From Hirudo medicinalis (Eukaryota; Annelida; Clitellata; Hirudinida; Hirudinidae), in contig MPNW01000117.1 of assembly GCA_011800805.1 (NCBI GenBank), forward strand, positions 15,001 through 79,000: a stretch of DNA of 64,000 bases, written 5' to 3'. The translations under genes and the position numbers were made by a program. Within the stretch, counting starts at the first letter, position 1; every line of letters starts with the position of its first letter. The notes under the pieces were generated by a model, which ran no database searches, was not told the origin of the DNA, and saw only the letters and a list, made by a program, of their open reading frames with translations. Positions 14,760-25,636 of this stretch are shown here, in pieces.

Positions 14760-15306
14760 ATGTTTTACAATAGCGCAAAGCATTATTTGGAAGACCAGAT
14801 TTCCTTCAGAGATGTCGCTGCGAAAAATTTTCGAATTTTTGTTGCCAACCTTAAATGGACGGTTTGCTCAGGTGATTTTTTTGCTTGTCATGAATAGTTC
14901 CAACCGCTTTATTAAAGTTTAAGACTCATGCCATTCTTTGACCTCTTCGTTTAACGCTCACCAGGAGACCTGAGAAGTCATTTTGAAAGATTCGGCTATG
15001 TGTTCGATGCTCGCGTTGTCTTCGTAAGTTTTACGAATAAACTTGCGGCCACCTAGCTCGACTAACCTAACAATTTTATTCCCAGAACAGTAATGGGTGG
15101 AGCAAGGGATACGGTTTCGTCACGTTTAAGGACGCAAAGGCCTACGCCGCCGCTCTCAACCACCAAGATGGCATCTTAGCTGGAGAAATGGTAAGGCACT
15201 CTATGAAGCCATCGTAACCATAACGATAATTAAACATAACGCAACTTTATTTCAGATAATCATCCATCCAGCAATAGCTAAACAAGAAAAGACGAGTACT
15301 CAATAA
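14760..15306 (+). CDS. SLIRP-like single-RRM RNA-binding protein
   Basis: Four exons: 14760-14871, 14965-15023, 15086-15190, 15256-15306; 108 residues, like human SLIRP (109). The ATG at 14760 gives MFYNSAKHYLEDQISFRDVA and then one RRM: FRIFVANLKW (RNP2), DLRSHFERFGYVFDARVVF, GWSKGYGFVTF (RNP1) and ALNHQDGILAGEMIIIHPA. SLIRP binds LRPPRC and stabilises mitochondrial mRNAs. The short length, N-terminal extension and VANLKW/GYGFVTF pattern fit, but small RRM proteins are hard to tell apart, so the symbol is left open. The ATG at 14812 opens another frame and is not the start. The AATAAA at 15302-15307 overlaps the stop codon. Confidence 0.75.
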
Positions 15307-15310
15307 ACTT

Positions 15311-16900
15311 TTAATTCAATAAATTTCTTTTTAATCTTTCTTCGAATTTGTTAAATTCATTTTCATCAAATTTGTTCATGAGGGCATCAGAGATTTCATG
15401 CAAGTGACTCTTGGCAAAGTTTTCCCAAGAGCTGATTAGGGCAGATGAAGCATTATTGTCAGGAGGCTCTTGAGCAACGTCAGAGTAGTCTATGCCTTCG
15501 ACTATGCAATTTGGCAGTGCTTCTTCCAGCAGGAACGCCGTCATTTTTGGTTGATGCACGTTGGGCATGTTGTTAAGGATTACCTTCTTTAGATTTCTGT
15601 GAAGAAATAATTGTTATGCTACAATTGTTGTCCTGCAATGAGAAGTAATGGCAACTGAATACGGTGTCGTCCCGGAAACTGGGAAGTGAGGCAGTCGTGC
15701 CGATCGTTTGGAACACTGACAAATTCCAAAAACATTTCCCACTTACTTTAACCTGTGCAGGCAGGTGAGTCCTCTCTCGGAAACATTCGGACATCCGGAT
15801 AGATCGAGGACTCTCAGAGTTTCTCGATTCAAGGACAACTTGTCGAGGCACCAGTCGTCCACATTCACGCAGTTGCTCAGGTTCAGATAGCGCAACTCTT
15901 CGAGATTACCTGGCGAAAAAGGGGGATGTCACAAACACATTTCCTGTTGAGCATTAAGTCCCTACAAGATGCCAAATATTTATGGCTATGAGTAGTAATG
16001 TTTAGAGCCAAATTTTCCTAGATGTTGCTCTTAGTGGCCATTTAGGATTTTGTGTAAATTACAATCTCTCGGGACTGTCGAGAGGGGTCAGGTGCCTATG
16101 GGAAATTTCTGAGGGCAGCCCTGCAATCGCTCAAACTGTTTTTGAACATTCCCTACCGAGAGAATCCACAGTCAGATGCATGAATGTTGTTCCGCTGGCA
16201 TCAATCGCCTCCAACTTGTTGCCAGTGGCTGAGGCCACTGGAAGGTCAAACTTGCCATCAGGCCTCTTCTCAAACCAGGCGCTTCTGTTTTGGAATTTCA
16301 CCTGTCCACCACTTGCCAAGATGAGGTAGGCTGCACTTAGGTCTGGTCCTAATGACTTAGTCCTTGCAGCATTAAACCTAGGAAAACATAAAAGAGATTA
16401 GCATGAATCCCTAGTGTTAATTATCTCAGAGTAATATTAAGTAATTCTGAGGACCGATATTTTCGCACTACCGACCACACATACCTGTGCAAATTACAAA
16501 GATTTTTCCACTCTCTACTTTGAATCCAAGTCTGTATGCCAGCTCCAGTTAGGTCTACATGTTGCTGCATCCAGAGCACCGAATCAATGGTAATGATTCT
16601 ATCATAGTTAAAAAATCCTCTCTTCCATTCACTCTGACATGCCTTGCTCTTGCCGAAAGCAAGAATTTTGCGACTAACCTATAACCACAATTTATGTTTT
16701 AGAACATATTAATTTTGGCTATGTTACAACGATAAATAGACAGATTGACAGCGTCACAACTCTTGGTGCGTGAATGAATCAAGTGTTAATCTCGACAGAA
16801 AATTTGGAAACTCAAAACATCAAATAAGATGTAGATGTGATTGCTTTGAAATAATAAAGCAAAAAAACAAAAGTATGACCTCTCTCGCCACACCGTACAT
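15311..16900 (-). CDS. DMAC2: DMAC2-like (ATP5SL) leucine-rich mitochondrial complex I assembly factor
   Basis: Five exons join in phase: 16880-16900 (MYGVARE), 16485-16678, 16157-16377, 15753-15909, 15311-15596; 292 residues. The middle part reads [13 protein letters not shown] and [20 protein letters not shown]. It is followed by AMN1-type leucine-rich repeats ([40 protein letters not shown]) and then [16 protein letters not shown]. The last segment matches my memory of human DMAC2 (LLEEMLPQC..GVEYD). In mammals DMAC2 helps assemble the distal membrane arm of respiratory complex I. The alternative is the related DMAC2L/ATP5S, which lacks this C-terminal segment. Its stop lies 4 bp from the stop of the SLIRP-like gene; a candidate minus-strand AATAAA (tttatt at 15246-15251) would place its 3' end inside that gene. 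Confidence 0.75.
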
Positions 16901-17297
16901 CGCAGACTAAAAGAAATCAGCGAATTTGATTATTTGCAAAAAGTAAACAAAGTGACAGCTGCATATTCCATAAGTTTTAAATTGGAGTATATGTTCTTTA
17001 TAATTTACAATTTTAATAAATTAAAATGATTATTTGACAAAATACATTTTTAACATAATTAACTGTTTAATGTTTAAAATGCGCTTTTTTTCGAAATCAT
17101 ACTTAAATATATATTTTCAAATAAAATTAAAAAACATTTTTATGATACTTTAAACTTTTATTTCGCTTGCAATTTTAATTAATCAGTTCTTAATTAATTA
17201 ATAGGTAGGAATTTCTTTCATTCGTTTTGGTGGGAATGTTGTCATGATGGATAAGTGCCTACCGAAATAGCAGTTTGTTACTGTTTGTTACTTTACT
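16901..17297. promoter_or_regulatory. Divergent promoter region between DMAC2 and TCEANC2
   Basis: About 400 bp, AT-rich, separating two start codons on opposite strands. It must hold both promoters. No specific site was identified. Confidence 0.45.
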
Positions 17298-18220
17298 ATG
17301 GACAAATATTTAGTTCCGATTGATAAGATAAAATCACCGAAGATTTCTATTTCAAAAGAAAGGCGATTTAAACAACTGACGATTCAAAATTTAAAGGTAT
17401 CAACCAATAATTTTATTAGTTTTAATTAAATGATGAAATTAAACACTTTAAATGATGCGCTAATGCGATTATGTAGGGGGTCGTAAATGTCGATGAGATT
17501 TTGCGCATAAAGTCATTGTTGAAAGTACCGAACCAATCACCCAAGGTACTTTCAAAATGCCTGAATACTCTATCCGAAAAAGTACCATCTGTGGACGTCT
17601 TAAAGTCTACAAAAATTGGTGAGGGACTTTGCAATAAACATGTTTTAAAATAAATCATGATCACATGCAAATGCTAATAGAAATTCAGATTATTCTTATT
17701 TTTGTAGCTCGCGTTGTACAAAGCATTACAAAACACTCCGACAATTTATTAGCAGACCAAGCGAAGAGCATAGTGGAATCATGGACATCTTTTCACATAA
17801 AGAAGATAAACCAACCAAAGCTTGATGTGTTATGTGACAATGAAACCAATGCTGCTCGACAGAATTATAGGAACCGAATCAAATGGGTCTTGTCTAATGA
17901 AGCCAATGTAAAGTCATTATTTACTGCATTTTGTCATTTTTATTTGCAATCTAAATTTCCACTTGAGACATTATTAAAGCAACATCTATTTTAAAATAAT
18001 AGAACACTTTCAGGATCAGTCTGCTGCTAGGGTAGCAGAGCTTTTAGAATGGGAAGTGTTTTCGAGGCACAGGCTGATCAGAAAAACGTACAGTCTCGTC
18101 ATCAGGAAGATAATAAGTCAGTTGGAGAAGAACGAAGATGACCTCAAAAGTCGAGTCCTCCAAGAATCCATGTCTTGTTGTGAACTTGTTGATCGATTTG
18201 ATGATTATAAGAATGTTTGA
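17298..18220 (+). CDS. TCEANC2: TCEANC2-like protein (TFIIS N-terminal domain)
   Basis: Four exons: 17298-17396, 17477-17618, 17708-17907, 18014-18220; 215 residues against 208 in human. It begins MDKYLVPIDKIKSPKIS, then an LW/TFIIS-N helical bundle: VDEILRIKSLLKVP, LNTLSEKVPSVDVLKSTKI, ARVVQSITKHSD and QAKSIVESWTSF. A C-terminal helical part follows (SRHRLIRKTYSLVIRKI). The order and wording of these segments agree with vertebrate TCEANC2, whose exact role is unknown. TFIIS-N domains generally dock transcription elongation factors in the nucleus. It lacks the TFIIS central and zinc-ribbon domains. Confidence 0.85.
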
Positions 18221-19075
18221 GCTTGGAATTTATCTTTTTCTAAAGTGTGATTGCAAACAACTTATGACAATGATTCTTAAGCCTGGTTTGGGTTATTTAG
18301 AATTTAATCGCTGGGCTATTTAAGCGACTAAAAACTGCTTTATTCTGAAATGTAAATATGTGACAAATAACTTGTAATAATTGTTTTTATTCTTACTTTC
18401 TGCGATTCTTCGGCAAAAGAATTCATCAAAGTGGCAAAAAGCTTGAGTTTGTTTATTGTCAATGAAGGCACAATTATTTTTTAAGTTTCCTGGCTTAAAT
18501 TGTAAAGTTCAATTTTAAATTCTTAGCATATTAATGTAATATTTATATATTATAATATATATTATATTTGTAATAGTATTTGTAGTTTATTATTGCTAAT
18601 TGTTAGTCATCTATTTAAAAATTAACTACAATATAGACATATTTAAGAAGGTCCACTTATTAGCTAAGGCAAATAATGCTAGTTTACATCCTACCAGGAA
18701 TGTCCGTTCGTTGGAGGATGATATTGCTCAATCAAAATGCATCCAAATTACAACTAAAATTGAGAAAAAAAATCCTAATTCCACTCTGAAATGTCATGTG
18801 CCAGCCTTTCGTGGGCTCCAAAGAATCGAAATTTTAAGGGGTCGGTGATTTGGCATTTTGGAGGTCATTGGCTTTTCTCCTCGGGGGCACAGTTGAGTAG
18901 CTTTTGCACGAAGGAGTTTATAGCTTCTGTCAAATGTGAAATTTGCTAAAATAGCTGTCTTAGTAAATATTTAACGATATTCAATAGATTGGCACTGAAT
19001 GGTAGCTAAGTATTAAATCATTAAGGTATTACATAACGTTCGTTTCTCGAATAACTTTATTTATTATACGCGTTA
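18221..19075. other. Intergenic, no gene seen
   Basis: AT-rich, including a palindromic TATA-like stretch (18540-18575). Open frames are short and show no family features. Confidence 0.6.
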
Positions 19076-21749
19076 TTAATTAACCATGTCGGTTCTTATC
19101 GAGTACGGACCTATTTTTCTAGACCTGGCAGCAACTTTCCGCTGGACGAACAAAAAGTAATAGATTAGTGAGGTGGATAAAACTAATAGGAATCCAATGG
19201 CTGTTTTCATGGGATTGGTCACTAGAGGTACAAGCACAAACAGGAAGATAGAAGATCCATGGATGATGTGGACGACTATCGGAACCTTGAGATGGAGGTT
19301 ACAATGTCATGTGAAATGATATGTTATTAATTATATTTATTATTATTATTATTATTACTATTATTATCAGTATACTTATTCTCGTTATTATTTCCAACTT
19401 ATGTACCACAAATCATCTAGTCAAGTGACAATGATGACATAACTCCAGCCAGCCAATTAATTAAGTTATAATAAATAAATGCGCCAATTAATTAATTAAT
19501 TACTAACTGACCTTGAACTTGTCAGAGGGCATGGCGGTGTATCTCAGGCGCCTTCTTATGTAACTGATGCTGACGAAAAGGCCGCCCATGAGACCAGTGA
19601 AGACGACGTTGGTCAATATAAACTCGACCTCGAATGACCAGATAAAAATCACCGTCATTATGCCCTGCATTTAATTATCAATATTTACATAATTTATCAC
19701 ATAATTTATTAATAAATATTAAGAAATATTGGAGGTTTGATAGACAACTTGATGCGATTCTATATCGATTGAATGGATAAAAAAAAAATTTCTTTCAGCT
19801 TACGACGAATATGACCGATGTTATTGGAGTGGCCTGAGAGATGCTGATGAAGGAGAGAGAGGATGGCAAGTGCTTGTTCCTGGCTGCTGCAAATCCCAGT
19901 CTGAAAAACATAATTTTACATGATGAACAATATCTCCATTATATATTCAATTATTACTTATATGCTATTCAATACATATATACTTATATATTTATGCAAC
20001 AACCCAAATTTATCTGAACTATTTCATTAATAATTTTCTATAAAAAATAATGTATGCGCTACATATGTTATGATGCGCTACATAAATCAAGCATTCTTTT
20101 CTTCACCTGGATGCAATCAGTTGACCTGAATTGGCGCTGGAACAGGCATTCAGTGCTATCAGGATGGACATTATCCAGCCACCTTTCGATGACACTTTCA
20201 TAATGGCACTCTTTAAATATTAATTTTATTAATATTTCGATAACTTTCTTTATTCGGGTACATTCGGGTACTTTCTACGAATGTATGGCGAGATCGTCAT
20301 AATTGGATTGACATTACCAATTAACCCTGGTTGTTCATTATGATAATTATTATTAATTATTATACTAATCAGAGCTTACAATGGCAATGGCCTCGGAAGA
20401 AAGTGCCTCCTGTTTGTCAAGCATCAGCAAATAAGTGAGGTTGACGAGTGTGAAGAGGATTGTCAAAAGAGCGCTGCTGAAAGCGACGGCAAGAGGAAGG
20501 GTTCTGAAAATGATGATTGGGCATCATTCATCTAGTTACAGTAACTCATGGAAGTTACAACTGTAGTTAAATTTAACCAACTCAATGATATTATTTTACA
20601 ATATTTAATTATCAAAACCATTCTGCAGCGTAAATTAAATCTAACAAGGTCACGATATCAAACATTTGTTCGACCTGTTAGGATTTTCCAACTCCTCTAT
20701 GACAAAGTTCAGGGCTGACCTTTGAGAAAGACAATTCCAAATACTTTATTTCATACTTATGATCAAATCCGTAAATGCTAACCATCCGCTGTAGCAAAAG
20801 AGAGTGGCATACAAGGCCGTAACAAGACTGCCTGGTCTTGTGATGGAATCTTTAAAAGGATCTTGTAAATTTTCCACTCGACCTAGAAAGAGTTTTTTCA
20901 GTATTGAGGGTATTATTAGTAATAACAATTATCTACAGCAGCATAGGGTATTAGCTGTAATAGTATATTATTGAGATTCTCATTTACAACCTGTGGCCAA
21001 GAGGTAAATGCCGAGGATTGAGAAGGCCAAGAGGATACTGATTGCTAACCCAGACAAAAGACTCTGTCCTCTAGCAATGAACTTTACGTTCCTGCAGTTC
21101 ACTGTTGTTAGCAAAACTGAAAATAGATTTACAATAGGTATTACTTTAAGTAAGTCTGCACTTCCAACAAAGTTATATATAAGCGAGAGCCAGAAGAGTT
21201 ATCAGTTAAAAATTTACTTTAAACAATTTATATTGCGCAAGAACTCACTAGCCATGAAGGTTGCCAAAAGCATTATAGCTACACTGGGTATTCCGCAATG
21301 TTGAAATAAAGGCTTAAGGAGATATCGTCCGAAAATAATGAGCTTCACCGCGTTAGAACCAGGCCTTACAACGAGAAGGTGCTGCCAGACGTACATGAAT
21401 CCGACGAAGGGATTGCATAGCTCACAAAGATAGGGGTAGCTTTCTCCTGCAATGGGTATATGGATTCCTATCTCCACGTAGACCAGGCTCCTAGAATAGA
21501 ATTTAATCCCGCCACAATCCAGACGATAAGGGTCAAACCAGGGGAGCCTGCGAACCTCAGCACGGTCTGAGGAGTGATGTAAATGCCTGCTCCTATCGAG
21601 AGGCCGACTACGATAGCAATGCCATACAAAATCCCTAGTTGTCTTTTTAATCCGACACTTTCAACTTTCGAAGAGTTTGGTTTAGTCAACCCAGGAGAAT
21701 GATCACTTTTATTGGAATAAACGAGTTCTGGCACACTTCTCGATCCCAT
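19076..21749 (-). CDS. SLC7 family amino-acid transporter, light chain of a heteromeric transporter (LAT-type)
   Basis: Nine exons: 21249-21749, 20991-21116, 20783-20882, 20675-20719, 20380-20503, 20107-20210, 19804-19900, 19512-19664, 19076-19285; about 486 residues from the ATG at 21749. Membrane segments follow the APC fold: IVVGLSIGAGIYITP (TM1, with the unwound G-A-G substrate motif), LIVWIVAGLNSILGA, LVYVEIGIHIPIAGE, then the loop YLLKPLFQHCGIP. The Cys in that loop matches the one that makes the disulfide to the SLC3 heavy chain. Later: TLFCYSGW.ALNFVIEELENP and FLFVLVPLV. It should exchange amino acids at the plasma membrane with an SLC3 partner, substrate unknown. The first exon has a one-base gap near 21486 (GCC TGG for expected GCCCTGG). 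An additional upstream exon is possible, as the frame is open to about 21797. Confidence 0.9.
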
Positions 21750-22900
21750 GTCAGGGTGTGGCACATTTTCACGACTCGAGAGAGGCACTTGTGGCAACTT
21801 TACTATTACTTTAATGTAAGTCTATTTAAATTTACTAGACCTTGAGTTAAGATGAAAGAAATCTAGCTAGGTGGATGTCAGACTACTGAGTCTTCAGTAA
21901 TGAAAATAAACGTCTTCTTAATTTAAACTCATCACACTTACAATTACAATAACAGGATTCATTCCTGGTGAGTAGCACAATTTCATCAGTTAATGATGCA
22001 AGGAAATAACTACTTGACAAATATTTGATGGATAGAGAATGCCTGTGGTTGCAGATTCAACTTAACTTAAACTGAGACAGTATGTGAACCGAACGTAATC
22101 TAACGTGAAGTCAGCGGCTTGCAATCGTCCGCTCTTTTTCTCTTCGCTGACAAAATGAGTTTATTGAATAAGGATATGTCAAACTCTAAATATGTTGTCA
22201 TGTACATGTGGCTCAGTTGAAACAGAGCGTAAATATGGATTTTTTTTTTAATGATTTACGGGCATTTGATGACCTTTCGTTTGTATTTCCAATTGTTTCA
22301 AAGTATGTTTTTTTCTTTTATTATTTTGCTTGAGTCGTGTATCAATGTTGCTTGCATTGCATTAACGCCATGTTATCTTTATCGTGATGCGAGTTACGAG
22401 CTTTAATAATCTTAAACGATGTTCGATGTACAAATTCGTTTTCGTTTTTCCTGTCAAGAGGTTTGATCATAAGCAGCCTGACATAGTTGAGTAGACATCA
22501 AATCGATGAAGCAGTTTATCACGATGATGGTAAAATATAATAACAAGTTTCGCTCCCATGAATTTTTAAGAGTTTGACAGATCTGACAGACAAAAAATTA
22601 GAAATCCTCCAATATTTATATTCATCTGTCTGTGCGACAATCACAATTTTAATTAATTCGATGTTTGTGGTACATTTATAAATCGTATTATTACTCACTT
22701 TACGAGTATGACTTATTAAGCTGAACAGCTCAATTTGATTTAAAGGTCCCATTGTATCCCACAATTAATTAATTCGTTCGTTACAGTTACAATGGACCAT
22801 CATTCATTGAACTTTATTTTTAATAGTTTAAAAGAGTCCTTTGCAAATTACGAAAATTCTCTTCATGTCAAACCCATGATCAGATGAGGCGCTGACGTGC
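21750..22900. other. Intergenic, upstream of the SLC7 gene; no gene seen
   Basis: AT-rich sequence with only short open frames. It should contain the SLC7 promoter and possibly a non-coding first exon. Confidence 0.5.
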
Positions 22901-23100
22901 GTGCAGGTTGGCCGAATGGGTTGCGTTCCCCCGCGTGCGGTCGTAATAGCAACGGTCGTAATGTGTAGCGTTCGCAGCGCTGCCTGCACCACCAAGGAGC
23001 GCCCTCGGGTAGGGGCGCTACATAAATGGTGGATCGATTAAAAACTGCCTTCACATCCCATTCGGATACATAAGGCACTCAAAATATCGGCTAAATACAA
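22901..23100 (-). repeat. Hairpin-rich interspersed repeat, copy 1
   Basis: On the minus strand it reads from TTAGCCGATATTTTGAGTGC to CAACCTGCACG and aligns along its whole length (about 200 bp) with 30524-30721. The middle shared block is gcgcccctacccgagggcgc. See finding on the repeat family. Confidence 0.85.
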
Positions 23101-23199
23101 ACATACAAAGCACAGGTGTAAGCTGTTGCGCACAAGGGCTGTCTTTAAAAGCTCAGAAACATTTGTTTATGCATTTTTTTGTGTTTATGTAGGGCCCCC

Positions 23200-23560
23200 T
23201 TTTAATTTATTGACATTAGTATAAAAAGATTTGTGAAAAAAAGATTGAAAATTTTTCATTTTCAACATTTTGAGAGATTTTCACAATGTTCACATTTTAT
23301 TACATTATATACACAATATACACATTTTATTAATTAATTATTACTAATTATTAATTATTATAATTGTTAATTAGTAATTATTATAATAGTTGCTAATATT
23401 ATAGTTGTTGATATTAATAATTGCTAATTAATATAAATTATTATTAATAGCTAATTATTAATTAATCATTTTTATTATAATTATTAATAATGTATTAATT
23501 ATTAATTATTATTATAATAATGATTATTATTATTAGTAATTATTAATTAAACAAAACAAT
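23200..23560. other. Very AT-rich, ATTA-type low-complexity stretch
   Basis: Long runs of taattattaattattaat and similar. No coding potential. Confidence 0.8.
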
Positions 23561-23639
23561 GTAAGAGCACGGGTGCACTTTTATTAACTGCAAACATTGT
23601 TAGTTAAAGTTAAACTTCACAAAACACCAAACATTAAAG

Positions 23640-24300
23640 TATTTTTTTTCTCCATCTGGTTAGCTCCGCCGATATTCTGACTATTAACAGGAGAAACTGT
23701 TTTTGTTCTTCATCGTTGGTACGGAGTTTGTTGTATTCACCAATTAGAGCAACAACAGCTCAGCTATATCATCAACAACTCGCATGCTTCTAACTATGGC
23801 TTGGGAAGACTAATAACTTTCATCTGTTGACCACAATGCCATGCCTTTATGAAGGACGTCCGGTGGCAGTCCAGTAACGCTGAAGAATCTACAAGTGCTC
23901 CCTGTTACAAAGTCATCTAGTTTCTTGGAAGCGACTAGTGTTGAGTCAATAATTATTCTTTTCAATAGATGCTCGTTGCCTTTGTAAGGCACTAACCATA
24001 AGCTTATCGCCTGAGTTCTTCTGACAGTCACCACATTTGTCCATTAAATTCCTTCATTGAAATCTCTGCCACCATCTTGTTTCGAGCTTTATACTTCATT
24101 TATATTTCATGGATGAACTCCAGATCAGTGCAGGGATGCTGAAGATGCACGAAACCAAGCTTTGACACGAAGCTATAAATACGCAGATGTATGTAATTCC
24201 TTCCTCTTCTTTTTATGCCATCTTGAACTGTTAGCCATCCACCTGGCTCGATGAAGTCCGACTGGTGCCTTGAATGAAATACCTTTTGGTAGTGTACCAC
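23640..24300 (-). pseudogene. Decayed ORF, probably transposable-element related
   Basis: Minus-strand frames carry protein-like text broken by stops and shifts: YQKVFHSRHQSDFIEPGGWL at about 24290, KKLDDFVTGSTCRFFSVTGL at about 23930, and further down IVRSMRVVDDIAE and EEQKQFLL in different frames. The last two phrases recall the C-terminus of an uncharacterised protein family common in invertebrate repeats (R-V-V-N-D-I-A-E ... D-E-E-Q..FLLQVV). I cannot name it. No intact frame over 75 codons remains. Confidence 0.4.
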
Positions 24301-25636
24301 ATAAGAACATGATTGTCAACTCCAACAATTCTCTGTAGGCTGGAATTTATGCAGATATAACAATCTCACTGGCAATCTTTGAAACTGCCTGGGATGCCAA
24401 CTCACTTGACGCCGATGTTTTAAAATTAGTACTAAGTACTAAGAAACTCCCAACATGGAGCGTACCCACAGGGAATCATTAGAGGAGTGCCCTCCGTCAC
24501 TGAACGTTTCGGCCCAAACTCCTTATGTTCTCGGGGGTGGGCCACACCCCTTTGATCAGGCGGGTGTCCCTGTCGGTTATTACCCTACGTTAGCCATCTT
24601 CAGAACATCACCCATTATATTAGTCTTATTGATATCTTCATAGTTTTTAACTATCATTTAATTTCTTATGGTCTGCATGGTGATTTTCATTTTCGTTCCG
24701 GTCAATATCAATAAACTTTAAGAGTTTAACCATAAATAGTTCAAACGATAATATGTGTTACCACAATAAGCGTGACAGTGCATTTTGTTACGTCTGGCAA
24801 TAATCAAGCAATAAACCAGCATTCCATCACCAATGCTTATCCTGCAGCTAAATACTTTAATAGCTCTCCACGACAAGCATTCGAAATAATCCAAGGCACG
24901 ATTTTAAGAGAACATTTCTTTCTGGTAGCAACCCCTAAATATATTCAGACTCAAGTGAGATTTTTACTGAATTTATTATTTAAATACAAGAAAATATTAC
25001 GAGGGTCCCCCACCGAAAAAATCACTTTAAAAAAAATAAGGACCACCCTTGTTTACCTTATTACCATATTTACTGCACATGAAAGCAAAAGATGAAGTAA
25101 TCCCAAATCCCAATTCCGCACCACATCCCAAGCATCTGCCGAATCGCTAATCAAATAATGCTAATATTTTTACTAACTATTGTTAATATTGTTGCCAAAT
25201 ATTATTATCGTCACTAAATAGAAAATGCTCAGAGGCTATAAATTAAACCAACCAGAAGTTCCTTGCATGGGATGACGTTGTCAGTCGAGCTATTAAAGCT
25301 TCCAGTCAAGAGTCGTGCATTCAATATTAGGTTAATAATTCTTGACTTTATCTTAAAACATCTCGAAGACATTCCAGAGTTTAAACCGAACGAAGAATAT
25401 TCCGGACAGTAAAAATCTTCGAACTCGTTAAACTTAAAATATCGTCATTGTAAATAAATGCATCAGTGTCCCAATGTGACTCCAACATGACACCGGCTCT
25501 TCATAAAACAGTCCTTCCATCTAATCATAAATGTTTCAAAAATACACATCCTGAGACACAGTGAATAATCTCCATCATGTTCATCTAGAAGCATGAAACT
25601 CATTGATCATTCGCATCGTGAAAACATTCGAGGAGG
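24301..25636. other. Intergenic, no gene recognised
   Basis: Mixed sequence with a G/C-richer patch (24450-24590), otherwise AT-rich. Open frames are short and featureless. Confidence 0.5.

Noticed and set aside
14812..14871. ATG at 14812 (MSLRKIFEFLLPTLNG) as start of the RRM protein
   Set aside because: It is out of frame with the RNP1 exons; the ATG at 14760 reads through RNP2 in the right phase.
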